DNA of 64,000 nt from Amborella trichopoda (taxonomy: Eukaryota; Streptophyta; Magnoliopsida; Amborellales; Amborellaceae): positions 1,453,320-1,517,319 of the forward strand of contig NW_006497083.1 in assembly GCF_000471905.2 (NCBI RefSeq), in the 5' to 3' direction. The stretch's first letter is position 1. Every line of letters begins with the position of its first letter. Both the position numbers and the translations under genes were made by a program. Shown piece after piece: positions 1 to 12,764 of the stretch. The notes under the pieces are model-generated. The model was not told the origin of the DNA and made no database searches. It saw only the letters and a list, made by a program, of their open reading frames with translations.

Positions 1-98
1 AGAGAGAGAGAGAGCAATGATGATTTAACCATACAATAGAAGAAGGGGAGAGAGAGAGCAATGATGATTTAACAATACAATAAAAGAAGAAGAGAGAG
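1..98. repeat. AG-rich microsatellite with duplicated unit
   Basis: AG runs alternate with a near-identical segment containing AATGATGATTTAAC and an ATACAATA motif, present at about 15-40 and 60-84. A third partial copy (AG run plus AATGATGATTTA) lies at 328-363. No coding content is visible. Confidence 0.8.
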
Positions 99-118
99 AT
101 GATTTCGCAATCGAATGA

Positions 119-319
119 GCTCGTTTGGGTACTTGGAATAAGCTGCTTATTCTACATTTTTCGTCGGAATAACAATATTCATGTTTTTGACCTCAAAACA
201 AGGATAAGACAGTACACAGGGAAAGCCCAATCCGCACACAGATTGTTACCCAAACAAGAGAGAACCCGAAACCTAGATAAGACCCTCCTGGAGAGTGCAA
301 TCTAGGTACCCAAACGAGC
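119..319. mobile_element. Small TIR element (MITE-like), 201 bp
   Basis: GCTCGTTTGGGTAC at 119-132 is matched exactly in inverted orientation at 306-319, giving perfect 14-bp terminal inverted repeats. The left end continues into a GAATAAGC/GCTTATTC palindrome. Size and structure fit a non-autonomous DNA transposon. I could not see a clean target-site duplication, so the superfamily is unassigned. The 68-codon frame inside it resembles no known protein. Confidence 0.5.
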
Positions 320-747
320 CAGAAGGAGCGAGAGAGAGAGAGAGAGAGAGGAATGATGATTTAGATAGGAAAAATGCCAAATAGTTTTGTTTCCTTATTG
401 GCCTTTCCTTGGGGGAATTGAAGGACAAACCAGAAAAGTAATGAAAAGATCCGACAAACTCATGAACAAAATGGTCCCTATTATACCCAGGTTTCTTGGG
501 CTCTAAACATAAACAAAAGCAGACATCAAACTTTTATATATACTAAAATAAGGTTTATGCAATTTAATAGATAGCTAGATATATACAGAAAGAATTGATG
601 ATGACCAATCTTTTTTGTGCTAGATTTTTGTTTGTGCGTGGGTCTGCCCTGCACGTGTGCGGAAAATAGCACTTAGGTCAATCAATGATGATAAATCATA
701 GAGCTTTCATGAGGGCATGGTTTTGGAAGTAGCCTATCATCTAGGTA
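320..747. other. Non-coding, AG run at 328-350
   Basis: Apart from the AG microsatellite I see no gene, RNA or element in this stretch. Confidence 0.6.
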
Positions 748-1002
748 AGGGTAGCAACAGGGTGGATCTGGGTTGGGCCGACCCTAGCCCGATTTGGACC
801 AGGCTAGACCGGGTCTGGTTAAAGCAAATAAGAAAAAAGTAACAGAAAAAATAAAAAAAAGTTGGGCCGACAAACCTGGCCAGCACTAGCCTTAGCCCTA
901 GCCCTACCCTTAACTTTGGGCCACAATTTTGGGCCCAAGCCCTAACTTTTTAGGGCCGGCTCGACCAGTCTGAGCCGGACAACCCAGCCTATTGCCAGCC
1001 CT
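748..1002. mobile_element. hAT-like non-autonomous TIR element, copy 1
   Basis: The left end AGGGTAGCAACAGG is matched in inverted orientation by CCTATTGCCAGCCCT at 988-1002. The interior is GC-rich and full of GGGCC/GGCCC and GACC words. Flanking octamers TCTAGGTA (740-747) and TATAGCTA (1002-1009) look like a decayed 8-bp duplication. The same terminal motif occurs in the element at 38403-38698. Assignment to hAT is inferred from the GGGTGGCAA-type end and duplication size. Confidence 0.45.
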
Positions 1003-2946
1003 ATAGCTACGTTGACTGCCTTAGAGATCTAGAAAGGGCCCGATTCTCTGTAATTTACATTATTTTATGTTTTATGATGATTTGGAATTTAAATCACCAC
1101 ACAAACGGAAAGATGACTCTATGCAATTATTTCCTTTATCTCTATGTTTTTTTTCTACTTCATCATAGATCGGGTCTTATTCAAATTGCTCGATTTGGCG
1201 GATCCAGATTCGTCCCACCAATAAGCAATGCAACTAGACAATCTAGTTTTTCAAAACATTGCATGAGAAATTCAGAGAGACCAGCCCCTTTTATAGAAAG
1301 TTTAAGCATTGCAAGAGAGTGATTGTGTCAATTGGACACTTGGTCAATTAAATCTAACAGAATAATCTTTTGAACTTGAGAGAGAGAAATCTTGTGAATT
1401 AGAGAGAGAGTAAAGAGAAAACACTTGGGTCATGAAGCATCGTACGCGATAGACAATTGTTCGAACCCTTTCACTGAAAAAGAAACAAAAAGCACCTTAA
1501 AGGTAATGAAGGACAACCCTAGACAAATACGTGCACTTTCCCAAATGTGAGGTGCGCCTTGGGCTTTAGTGGTCCCAAACGGAAATAAAACTCCAGGAAA
1601 GATGATTGTGCTAGGAATGCCCAATACTTATCACTAAAATTTCTTTTCTTTTGTCTTCTCGTGCAAAAGAGGAAACCTAAGCAATGCCTCGGGTAGGGTC
1701 ATAATCTTTCCACCATCAAAGAAATGCACATCTTTCGGATGAATTTTTTTTTTGCGAGAGCATGATAGGAATGAAACTCAAGACGTCATTATATAGCTTT
1801 AAGAAACCTCTCACTTGTAGAACTAGAAACCCTAATTTCAAATACTAAAATCCCACTCAAGATCGTATACATATTTGACTAATTGCATAATAGATTATTA
1901 CAACCATAAATCGACTGCAAGAAATAATGCACAAACAAAATCACACCATAATGATATAAGATTTTTGTGGTTTAACCAGTTGGGATACGTCCACAGCTTT
2001 GGCAAATAGAAATTCATTATCTCAATGAAGATTAAAATTTTGGGTTACAAGAGGTATAAATCATTCTAAACATCGCAAAAATCCCACCGATCTTTATTTC
2101 TAAACCCGTACTTCCAACTGAGCAACACCATTTAGCAACAACATTTTTTTACCGCTACACCGTTACTGGAAAGAGTATATGAAGAGCGCAACCAAGTGAC
2201 TTTCTCTTTTGAAGCAGAAACTAACCCAAAATTCTATGGGAATACCACATCCCTTAAGCATACCATGTTTCTTTCTTTTGGAGACCCATGTTCTTTTTGG
2301 TGATCCCTTCCCTTGAACCCGAAAAGGCTCACCCTTAAAAAGAATGAGTATTACATTTTTTTGGATCCCCTTTTTATAGCGATCCCCAGAGCCTCTTTCT
2401 TGCTCTCTAAGTAAAGTTCTTTCTTTTTAACTATAATAATCTCAATCTTTTGAAGAAAATATAAATGTAATGATTTGGCTATCACGAAACATGTGATATA
2501 GAGGATAGGATGCTCTTATATATAATACTTGACTTGTGAATGTAATTTGAAGTTTTAAAACCAATACATGCACATTCAAGTGCAAATACATTTTCACAAC
2601 TGTTACACCCACATAATACAAAAACTTTTAACTCTTACAAACACTCTTACATAGATTGTGCATGTAACTTTGTCACTATCGAATAAGAATCATTGACAAC
2701 ACAAATTCAAAGCTCAATGACTCACAACTATTATAAACTCAAAACCACAATAAAGAAAGTACCAAAACTAAAAAAGGAAGCCAACAATTGAACCCTTAAT
2801 GACCGAATCACAAATTAGATGATCTTTTACGGATTTAGTGTTGTCTCATAGATAAAAACACATATAGCTTAAACTTAAGGGCCCACTCACTCACACAAAT
2901 GAGAAGCTTGAAAATACCAATTCACCACTTTTTATTGTTCAAAATA

Positions 2947-2981
<35 letters not shown>

Positions 2982-3877
2982 TAGATCTAATTTTGAAGCC
3001 CAAAAAGGTTTGGTGAAGCTTAAAAATCAGTTCATAAGAAACACTAGTTGAATGATAATGTACTGAAGTACAGAATATCAAACACTTATCTCCAACTCCA
3101 ATCTCCAGCAAATAATGACTAAAATACCAAAAAAATTCACTAGTGTCTAAGCAGCCTTGATAAGCAGTGGAATCACATGCTACTATGGACAGTTCGTGGC
3201 TTGTAGATGTGGAGGAAATAGCACCAACTGCCGACCTAAAGTGTAGAAGTTTAGGTTGCTCATGTAGCTACCCTACTTAGCCTTCACCACCAGTGATGGA
3301 AGGTGATGACTATGCAATGCACAATACAAAGTATACATGCATAGTATGAGAAAAACTATAATGGGTCACCAAATCTTAATGAAATCAAATTAAAAAATTA
3401 TTGTAAATGATGAATTACAGTAAGGAAATAAAAATGATAAGGCTTAGAACATGAAAGAAAATGGATGAAGTGGTTAACTTGAAGGAGTAGAACTATACAC
3501 TATGGGATTTGACATCACATCATGATCATGGCAAGGAGCGTCACCAAAGAAAAGGGAGGAGGCTCGGGAAAGCAATTCTCTCTCTCATTTCTATCTAATG
3601 GCTCATAAGTGTGTAGAAAATAGAGGTGAGCAAGGATATTTATAGTCTTGAGGTGGTGAAATATTTTGAGTGGGTTAATCATATCCCTTGATATTTTTCA
3701 TCTATGGTACATGAGAGAGCTGCGATCCTAGTCATACATCCATGCATATCAATGGATGTCATTTGTACATCATATTACTCCATAAAACCTTAGATTATCT
3801 ATTTTGCATTGTCTTTGTCCTATAAACTGTTTTCTTATAAATCATTTAATCATTCCATAATGGGTGTGGTTTCTATA
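1003..3877. other. Long non-coding stretch
   Basis: Open frames here are short and resemble nothing I know. There are AG runs near 1375-1415 and at 2947-2990. No splice-consistent gene model, RNA gene or bounded transposon could be supported. Confidence 0.5.
2947..2990. repeat. (AG)n microsatellite
   Basis: About 40 bases of nearly pure GA dinucleotide with one A-rich interruption. Confidence 0.9.
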
Positions 3878-4238
3878 AGGTTGCAACCTTAAACAATCCA
3901 ATTAAGGTGCACCGTAAAATTTTATCATAACATGTAATTTTGTTGTAAAAAATTCTTAATATTATCTTAAAATCTATTTTCATACCAAATTAGAAAATTT
4001 TAATTTCTAAAATTAGTTAAAATTAAGTAGATCTATAAATATATGAAAATCTTGAAAATGGACGGTTTAGATAATGTGTTGCAAGATGCACTATTTTAGG
4101 GACTCAAAAACCTTTTTTTTCATCTTCATACATTTCGATGTCGAGATGATTGATTAGAGTGTTTTTTCAACATTAAAATAACATTTCCAATAGATTTTTG
4201 TGGTGCACCTGTGATTCTACATTTTAAGGTTGCAACCT
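3878..4238 (+). mobile_element. TATA-flanked MITE, family A, full copy
   Basis: The element begins and ends with the perfect palindrome AGGTTGCAACCT (3878-3889 and 4227-4238) and is flanked on both sides by TATA. The inverted ends extend inward about 40 bp with mismatches, through AATTAAGGTGCACC-like sequence. The core contains GTAGATCTATAAATAT, AATGGACGG and TTGCAAGATGCAC, shared with copies at 27004, 39466, 34247 (reverse) and others. No coding capacity. The target TATA (or TA) suggests a Tc1/mariner- or hAT-like origin, but the superfamily is unproven. Confidence 0.6.
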
Positions 4239-4629
4239 TATATAAACTTTTCCCTTTCATAATTGACCATGAAACTTTACAAAAAGAATAAAACATCACA
4301 AGGGTAAGGGCATGCTCTTATGATAATTTAGAAAAGCTATTTCAACTCGAATAATATCCCATAGATTGGTCAATCACAATGTGTCACTCCATAAACTTCA
4401 CAAGAGCTTAGCCAATGAGATAATGTCACACAAAAAGACACTTTAAGTTTCATTTTCTCTCATAGATTAGAGTCTAAGCCAAAATATCATGTCTAGCCTT
4501 TACACTTGACACATGTTATCCAATTCACATATGCATCAAATTCCCGTATGACAAAATAATTTGACTTAAATTATAAAAAAAAAAATGTATACAACTTAAG
4601 TGAACAAATAATATAATTTCAAAAATGAG
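4239..4629. other. Non-coding
   Basis: AT-rich sequence with no recognisable gene or element. Confidence 0.5.
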
Positions 4630-5546
4630 ACTCCCACTTGTGATGATGTCATCAGCATGAGGATGACATTGGGAGCCACGTGGACCACCCTATGGCCACT
4701 TGGGTGGCATAAGGACCGCGCCCACAATTTTTTCTTTCTTGGAATCACCCCCAAATATTTTAAAAAACCATATTTTGGCTCTGAAAATATTCCAAAAGAA
4801 ATTTCAAAAATTTCAAAAGAAATTTCAAATATTCCAAAAGCAATTCAAATGATTTTCACCATAAAAATTATTTTCTCATCATAATAAAATAGGTCTTAGA
4901 TCTAGGCATTGGAGTACTTCATTAGGCTAATCCTGAATGGTAGTCAACTTTATCTCGAGATGACCCAATGGTCCTATATTCCACAGTCTATAGCAGAGAC
5001 ACATAATTTGAAATCATCAAAGTCAACCCAATCAAGTTCTCCATCACCCAGTTCTCAATATATTACAAGTGTACCCCTGTGGGATGTAAATGCTTATATA
5101 CAGGGGGTCATCTCAAGGCACATATGTACTAGCTCTTCTTAGTTGGATCAAACCTTTGGAGAGTGGATTCTCATACGACTACAAGTGCACATCTTGTAAA
5201 GTGGTATCATGTTAAGGTACAAACTCATGTCTCATAAGTCATGATCACCCCATACAGGGCCAATACTAAAAAATTAATCAGGTTATTTTGTACTCTTTTG
5301 TGTATTCTAGCCTCGGCCAATCACACCGACATGAGGCATACTTATTAACATAGCCCTGACTCAGAGATAACACTCATACCTCCCTGATAGATTTCTATCT
5401 TAAATCATAAAACACTCATTGCCTTATATACTCGAAATATTTGAATCTGAGCTCCAGTGTGCCAAGCACCTAGATTCAATTCTTACTCACTCTTACTGAG
5501 TGAGAGAATCTTAGCTTCAAAGCCTTGAAAAGCCATAAATCCAACA
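4630..5546 (-). mobile_element. LTR-like fragment, copy 1
   Basis: This stretch is a diverged same-orientation relative of 62190-63225. Shared landmarks, in order, are TGACCCA followed by CCACAGTCTA (near 4960-4990), a TTCTCC block, a GTGGAT block near 5160, and an end reading CCATAAATCCAACA at 5533-5546, which on the minus strand starts as a TGTTGG-type LTR end. No internal retroelement coding is attached, so it is probably a solo LTR or LTR remnant. The left border is approximate. Confidence 0.4.
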
Positions 5547-5692
5547 TAACAGTCCACTGCTACAATGCCTCTCATCTCCCTCCAATCCTTGTGTCAACTT
5601 CCTTTTCCCATCCTAAAACAATAGGCACGTGCGATACGTTTTATTAGCATGTGATCAAAAAGTAAAAATAGATATATTAAAATACTAAAGTA

Positions 5693-6214
5693 AGGAAAAA
5701 TTACAAATAAGCCCCCAAGAATAGACTTCCTATGCGACTTACCCCCACCTTTTACCCCAAAATGTACTTTCTTAGCAAATACCCCCAAGTAAAAAAAGAC
5801 ACATTTTTTTGACAAAAATGCTCTTTTTGTACATAAATAATTAATTTTGGACGGACATTCACGTGGGCTTACATAGGCTGTCGGACCACTCTTTGACATT
5901 GCTAGACCACACTTTGGGCCTGTTGCAGGACCGTATGGGCCTATTGACAGACTGTTCTTTGTTAGTGCCAGACCACTCTGGGATATTGCCGGACCGCTTG
6001 TTTATGCTACCAGACTACCTTTTCGTGTGTTATGGGAAAATTTAAGTAGTTGGTATTAGAACAGAGAAAGGGAATTTTGGTCCTAAAAAATGTAACTTTT
6101 GACTAGGCGGTATTGGCTAGAAATATTTCTTTTGGGGTAAATGTTGTGACAAAAAATTTGGTTGGGGGTAGGTTGTAAAGAAAATCGGGTCAAGGGGGTT
6201 TTTGTAATTTTCCT
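5693..6214. mobile_element. Long-TIR element with internal repeat array
   Basis: About 100 bp at the left end (AGGAAAAATTACAAATA, then CCCCC and TTACCCC blocks) is matched imperfectly in inverted orientation at the right end, which finishes GTAATTTTCCT at 6204-6214. Long inverted ends suggest a Mutator-like non-autonomous element. The centre (about 5865-6035) is a degenerate array of about 27 bp built on GGACCACTCTTTG / ATTGC words, so a 60-codon frame there is repetitive. No convincing 9-bp duplication was found. Confidence 0.5.
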
Positions 6215-7837
6215 AAAAAATAATTGGAGACAAGTTTCCAAAATTAGCTCCCACAAACATGGGAGAACTTTTACATAGACATACATCCAAAATATGTATG
6301 CTTGGATAGAAATAATATATTTATTAAAAAAATATTTTATTTTTTTAATTGATTTCTTATTAGACATTTCTAATTTAATGAGTAATACAAAATATTTATC
6401 TTAGAAAGCGATGGCGATTGAATTGAATTTAGAAGCAGGCTACCTAAACTCCCACTGTTTAGGACACTATCGATGGATATGGTACAATAAGGTCTCTCTG
6501 CATGAAGTCATACTCAAGTTGAATGCGATGTTCTCCTACCTTTGAAATGGGGCTTAATAAAGTTGAACACGGAGGATAAATAATTGTAGAAATTTATTCC
6601 TCAGATTGCCCAAGGTATTTTTAAAGTTACCAAGCAATCCCACATTGTGTGTGTGCCTATTTTGCACGTGATTCGATGCTTGTTTACCAAATGTAAAGGG
6701 ATATCGGTGTTGTTCGATTACTCGGGACAACAAAAAATAAAAAATTTAATAAATTTATTTCTACTATCTTTTTTTTTTTTTTATCGTTTTGACACGGATT
6801 GGAAAATGTTTTGACCATGAATACATATCTATACATTTTCCATTTGTTTTGGATTATTTCTAAAAAAACCATCGCAAATTGATTTTTTTTCAAAGTCCAT
6901 TTTTTCCCAAGTTTTTTAACCTCATTTAGATGTCTTTTGTTTGATTTCTTTTTAAACATATTTTTTCTGTTTTAGGGTTTTTTATTTTTTATAATACTTT
7001 TTCCTTCGCCAAAACTCGGCCCAAGTTACTTGGACTTGGGCTGAGAACTTGGTTCGGGCATAGGCTGAGTACTCGCCCTAGTTGATATCTCCAACATTAA
7101 GGATACCATACATACCACAACTGTATGGTACATGGTACAATGTAGGGACATCCACCATTCATTCTCGATGATGGATGGTGGAATCTAACTATAACAGGGT
7201 GACCGCACTTTAGGAGATAATCTGCACTGTATTCATGTAGGGAATTAACAGTGATGCGCCTGTGTAGTACCATATAGCATAGATCTCAGGTCTCTGTCAT
7301 ACCTTCCCTAAAATAAATAGATATTATTAATTATTTCTTGTAGTTGTAAAAAAGCTTTCCTATGTATGGAAGGTCCAGATCTGTGAACAGATGGTCTCAT
7401 GTGCAAAAATGTCACCATTCATCTCTACTTGTCCAAAAAATCACCAAAAGGCTCCCTACTTTTTTATATTAAGAGCAGCACTATTGTTCTGCACTGGGAA
7501 CAAACTTAGAACCCGAATTCATGGAGTTTTTGGCCTTTTTGGCTCTCTGTTTATTTACATCTCCAACAAATCATGAAAAGACTTCAGCTTCTTTCCAATT
7601 CTTCTTTATTGTTTTCTGTCACTGTTATAACTTCCATTTCCGTTTTTCGCTGGGAACAGCTCCATTTGAATTAAGAGAAATTTACAATTCTTTCATTTTC
7701 TCATCCTGTTTCATACTGCATCTGACAAAACGAAGTGACATAGAAATCAGTCAGAAAACTTGATCTCACAAAACCCCAATATTTTGACTTGCGTTTAGCT
7801 GTATCTGTGAGAGAGATTTTGATTTTTGTGCTTATTT
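6215..7837. other. Non-coding stretch
   Basis: AT-rich, with poly-T runs near 6770 and 6960. Several short frames occur at 7391-7763, but none resembles a known protein or joins into a spliced model. Confidence 0.5.
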
Positions 7838-7943
7838 GTGTATCAGACTTGTGTCAGTGCGTATCTAGGAGAGTTATTTTGACTTGTTTTGTGTATCAGA
7901 CTTGTGTCGGTGCGTATCTAGGAGAGTTATTTTGACTTGCTTC
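7838..7943 (+). repeat. 53-bp tandem duplication
   Basis: Two copies of a unit containing TATCAGACTTGTGTC and TATCTAGGAGAGTTATTTTG, starting at about 7838 and 7891, differ by only a base or two. They lie downstream of the zinc-finger gene on its transcribed strand. Confidence 0.75.
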
Positions 7944-7964
7944 TTTGTGTTTCAGGGAGAGAGG

Positions 7965-8030
7965 GATTTTCCCCATTAATTGGGGTCGGCTAGACGAATC
8001 CTAGTCTACCGTTCTGCTCTATTAAAAGCT
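7965..8030. mobile_element. Retroposon 3'-end-like motif
   Basis: CCCCATTAATTGGGGTCGGC followed by CGAATCCT resembles the conserved 3'-end motif found in plant LINE/SINE elements. A related motif is at 16345-16372. No tail or target duplication could be defined. Confidence 0.3.
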
Positions 8031-8150
8031 ATACGCAAATTGCACTAATAACCAATTTAGAAAAAAAAATTGGTTAGGAATAGTATCACTCCTATACAAT
8101 TGAAATAATGAATTACGAATAGTAATTTCTCCAATTCATATGAAAAATTC

Positions 8151-9503
8151 TTATAAATCTATCCTTCCTCGACCTCCACAAATGCTACAAGAACGTGCAG
8201 AAGAGCACTTGGAGCAGTAACTCCATTTCTTTGGAAGCCTGTTGAAAAAACGAATAGTCATTTGAATTTTAACAGCCATCACAATGAGAAAAGGAAAAGC
8301 ACAAAATAATCCAATATGGATAACTTAGTCACAGGATCATCACTGTCAACGGAAATGAGGGAAGGTGACAGAGAAATCAGGTCCCACCACCACCTTCATC
8401 ATCAGATTGTAATACCTGAATGGACTATGGAGTTACCATAGTCCATTGGATTACAGTATATTTTCCCAATAGAAATCCATGAATTTATCATGAAAACTAC
8501 CCGGCTGTGTAACGAGTGGCCATATTCTTTGCACTGAGTCTTGCTTTATCAGCACTCTCCTCTGAGAGCTTCTTCAGTAGGAATCCCTCCCCATTACATT
8601 CGGCACAAATACCAGATCCATTGCATGCTTCACATTCTTTGGAAGGCTTCTATCAAATGAAGAGTTATCGCATCAGAAGTAAAAGGTGTAGATAGAGAGA
8701 GATGCCATTTGTAGACATTTATGCCTGAACTACATTACATACTTCATTGGGCTGAGAAGCTTTTGTTGTCTGAGCCAGAAGAGTTGCTGCTGCCCCCACA
8801 GCTGCAGCTGCTGCAATGACAACTGGAACAGCATTCTGGGGTAATGCTGAGAAAATATATTTCTTTCTCACCTTTACTGCTATATGTCTTTTAGATGATG
8901 GAGCTCCAAACTTCATATCACTAGCAACTTGGACTTTGGAAGTGGAATTCCTGATAGCTTCAAAGCACAAAGAACCACATCAGTGTGCAGTCAAATATTT
9001 GAAAGCCCAACTCGGGTTTATTACCGATGGTACACAAAATTAGTTGTGCTCATAAGGCATTGATTTTCATCTAGGATTGTTTATAACTTAACATAATTCA
9101 GATAGAAAAACTAAATGTGCTTAGTAGACTGAGGGACGAACTATTATAAGGTAATATGGATGTGAATAATGATCACAAACAAGGAAATGAGAGAAGTTAA
9201 CCAAATGGTGAATTCCCCATTAATACATATTGCCATAAAATATTACTTTGGCACAACAAACAAACCATAGTTGCCCCAATGGGAAAATGAGTATGGGTAC
9301 ATTTTGAGAGACATGCTTGTAAGCACAGGAAAATAAGAATGCTTTGGGTAATTGGAAACTATTAGAAAACCATCAAAAACTTACGATGGGGAAATACAAC
9401 AATAGTATAGAGGAAAGCGCATGAGACTGCTGCCCTTAATATGCATAAGAAACATAGGAAAAACAATGAAAGTGCACGGTAAATCTTGATGAGAAGATGA
9501 CAT
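8151..9503 (-). CDS. DnaJ-type CxxCxGxG zinc-finger protein, 4 exons, probably plastid
   Basis: The model has exons 9385-9503, 8743-8950, 8501-8649 and 8151-8238, 187 residues in all. All introns are GT-AG (donors GTAAGT, GTATGT, GTAGTT) and the phases (2, 0, 2) agree. The ATG at 9503-9501 is the first after an in-frame TAA. Cysteine pairs lie at 115/118, 124/127, 167/170 and 176/179: CEACNGSG, CAECNGEG, a degenerate CSKCSSAR and CSICGGRG. This is the four-motif pattern of the DnaJ cysteine-rich domain, without a J domain. Residues 81-98 form an Ala/Val-rich segment that could span a membrane, and the Ser-rich N terminus could be a transit peptide. Plant relatives of this class (BSD2-like, ORANGE-like) assist plastid protein folding or assembly; that role is inference here. 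Exons 2-4 are strongly supported. Exon 1 rests on start context, donor and phase only. Confidence 0.8.
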
Positions 9504-12500
9504 ATTTGCGCCTTAGCTCATGAATTCAGCTTCTGAAACCAACTCTTCAATTTATTGATAGAAACAAACAAAATATTTTCTCAATTTCTCCTCTCCTATG
9601 TTTCGTCAAATATATTTCAGGTCCCCAATTTCATTCTGATGTTGAAATTCCTAAGATTAGAAACTGCACGGAAAATTCTTCGTGGAAAGCTATTATAAGA
9701 AACAGGAAACTGAGAGCCGAAAGATTTGAATATGGAGTAGGCTGACTTGAGAATATTTCATCTATCACAACAAATGCAAGGAAAGAGATTGTTGAGTTCC
9801 AGGTGGATTCAATAGACGACAGCTCATTTAATAAGTATAAACCTACATTTTAGTCTGAATGATACAGCTTGCTAGACAAGAGCAGAAGAATTACAGGTAC
9901 TCGAAGACTTAGTATTTCAATCCAAAATAGAAAGTATGAAGAGAATTGAGAGTAATTAAAGCTTAGAATTTTAAAAATTGGATCAAATAAAACAGGATTA
10001 ACATATGCAATCACCACAATACTAGAAAACTTTAATAATTAGAAATTAAGATTAATCTTGTTTACCAATGTAGAAATGAAATAAATACTAAAACGATTTT
10101 AGGAATACTGCAGCCTCATTTTGATGGCTTGACAATTCTAGAAAGGAAAGGAATTTGTTTATGAATAGGGGAAAAACATGTACTTTTTGTTGTAAGTTTA
10201 TGAACTTTCTAGTGGTATTTGTCAATAAGTGGAGTTATAAAAGGGAGGGCATCGTGAATGGTGGAGTGGACAAAGCTGGGCCCTTCTTCACTCTTATGCT
10301 AATAGAGACTACAAATAGTCCGCTCCCCGGAATTTACACCGTCTAAATGTAGCACAAGTGCTTTTTCACAATGCCTCAGGAACTCTTAGTTTGTGGCAAA
10401 TGCCTAGGAAATGCTATACAAAACAAAAAAGTCTATATAAATGGATGGTCATTGGACTCCATCAAGACATTAACCAGTCACATCTGCTTCTTACATAATT
10501 CAAATTATTTGAGGAACTCAAGACCTATTGTTGGAGGTGAAACCTAACTGGAATATTATTAGTCGCTCTTACCACCTAAATTTACTCTAAACATTAGCTC
10601 TTCTATCAATAAACTAGCACCAAGGAACTATAGGAAACGCAACATTGCGACAGTACACTGTAGAAACTATTGAAATATGTCCCCGAGTCTGTAAATTGCT
10701 TGACTTTCCAAAGGACTGGAGAAATTTACAGGATTCCACTGGAAACTTCATACATTGGCATTTTCCCTCAAAGAGTGCAATTCTATATTGTTGGATGTAT
10801 AATCTAGCCCCTGGGTATATACTTTCTAGAGTTTTATTCAAAAGGGCTAATACATCAATACAAGTACATAAAAGAGGAACTGATACAACCTCTGAAGATT
10901 CACTTTTACAGCTCGAAAGAAAGAAGAGAAACACCTTCTCGTAGCCCCCACAAACTCTCCCTTCAACTAGATAAGTGAAGGAAGTATTACAATAAGACGA
11001 AATGTGCTAATATAAAATTCAGCACAAATACAATTTCTCTTACATTAACATATAATATCAAACACATCAAAATTAAATCCAATTCCTTCACTTTATATGA
11101 CTGATATGAACTGATTACAACTCAATCTTGAAAAAATTAACCATAGGGAGCCAAATCAAGAACACGCTTTCTTGAAGTAACACCCCGGGTCTAATACGCT
11201 TCAAGTCCGATCTCCGCCTTCAATAGTGTGGGGTTCCCAGACTCTCATCACTCCTCGACTATGGGAAGCCAACCAAGAAAGCAATCTTACACAATAATCA
11301 CTTTAGAATGCTTAGAACGATCATACAAAATGTAATGGAGATCTAGTACTGACATGACAATGGTGACCAATTAGAGCATGGTGTGTGCACTATATAGAAG
11401 TGCATAGTGTAGGCTTGCAAAATTAGCTATTAATATCATAAAATTCAAACTCGATCTTGCTGTAACTGATGTTAAAAAACAGGCCACAAGATAATGGAAA
11501 TTAAGGCACACAAATACGTGGAGTGAGGTTTAGATTCAAAAGGTAGACTGTGGTATAGTAGGGACTATAAAATGGCATGGTATAGTCTACAGAATTAAGC
11601 CACTAAAATCAAAGGGATGATAATACCTTGCTGTAAATTTGGAATAAGGTCATGTTTACAACAACATTGAAGGTCCTTGGTGCTCCATTAATGGTAGAAA
11701 GAGGATTGGTTGAAGTTGATCTCAATGGGTTGAAAGGGAAGCAGAAGGGATATATGGTAGTCTCAATCACTCAAAGGCTATGGACCATGGAAGTCAAGCC
11801 CACGAAGATTGAACGCTCATTCTCTCTCCCTCTAGGGTTGCATGCCACTCTTTCTAAGGTCTCGTTTTGTCTGGTTGGGCAGTGAAGTTATTAAATTGGG
11901 GTTGGGGAGGATGGGATTGAAGTGCCAGTGTGTAGAAGCTTCTTGGGAGGACGAATGATGGCCTTGATAATGGAGAAAAATAGGTTGGGCCCATGATAAT
12001 GGAGACAAATAGAGTGAAAGAAGCTTGGATCTATGCCCTCCATCCTTGTCTAGGTATCATACATCAAGGGCAGAAAATTCACACCATTATCCCCTAGTTT
12101 TCAAACTCAAATTTGCTTCCCAAATTTGAATTCAAGTCCCCCATCAAAATATAGCACAAATTTTGAAAATTCATTTTTAAATCAAATTCAAATTTTCCAA
12201 ATTACTTTCATTGCTATCAAAGGGGAGATTTTGTCTCTCTCCAGTTTAACTAACTTGCACATGGGAAAAATGAGAGCATGACAAGTGTCATGCAAGTCGG
12301 CTTTTTAATTTTCCATTAGCCCCAGGGTTTCAATTGAAATATCAAACCCCATGCTCCTTATAGAAAACTAGAAAATTAGCCCATTTGCATTTTACATTCT
12401 CCTCCCATGTGCACCCATGTGCATAATTGTATTAGAAATAACATATATGAGCCCCAATCAAACCACTTGTGGGAGCCTCCCATGAAGATGACCTCAATGC

Positions 12501-12764
12501 CAAGAACTCACCCTGACGTTATCCTCAATTACGGTGGCCCGGGTCCACATGCGGGTCCATTTGTGGTCATGTGTGGCCCATTCGCCATTTGGGTCACACA
12601 TGTGCCAATGGTCCTCCTTTAAATGGAATTTTAGAAAAAAAACGTTTCCAATCAATTTTAGGCAAAAATATATAAAATTCTTAAAAATATTTTTAATTTT
12701 CATCTTATTTTGCCAAAAATAAGTTTGTTTAGGCTTCCTACAAAATATTGAAGGAAATCAGGTA
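9504..12764. other. Non-coding or unassigned
   Basis: Open frames on both strands at 10614-10944 and one at 11652-11885 resemble nothing known. Part of this stretch may be promoter and 5' UTR of the zinc-finger gene. The sequence at 12400-12620 (many GTGGCCC/GGGTCCA words) loosely resembles the LTR-like sequences at 4630 and 62190, but not enough to call. Confidence 0.4.

Noticed and set aside
7391..7763. Two overlapping plus-strand frames after 7390
   Set aside because: No family resemblance; AT-rich and immediately followed by tandem repeats.
10614..10944. Overlapping frames of 99 and 106 codons on opposite strands
   Set aside because: Neither resembles a known protein and neither has convincing start or splice context.
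11627..11760. Possible alternative first exon of the zinc-finger gene, minus strand, containing LRSTSTNPLSTINGAP and ending CAAG/GTATTA
   Set aside because: The donor is phase 0 and cannot join exon 2, whose acceptors need phase 1 or 2, and an in-frame stop lies upstream with no ATG after it. The exon at 9385-9503 fits instead.
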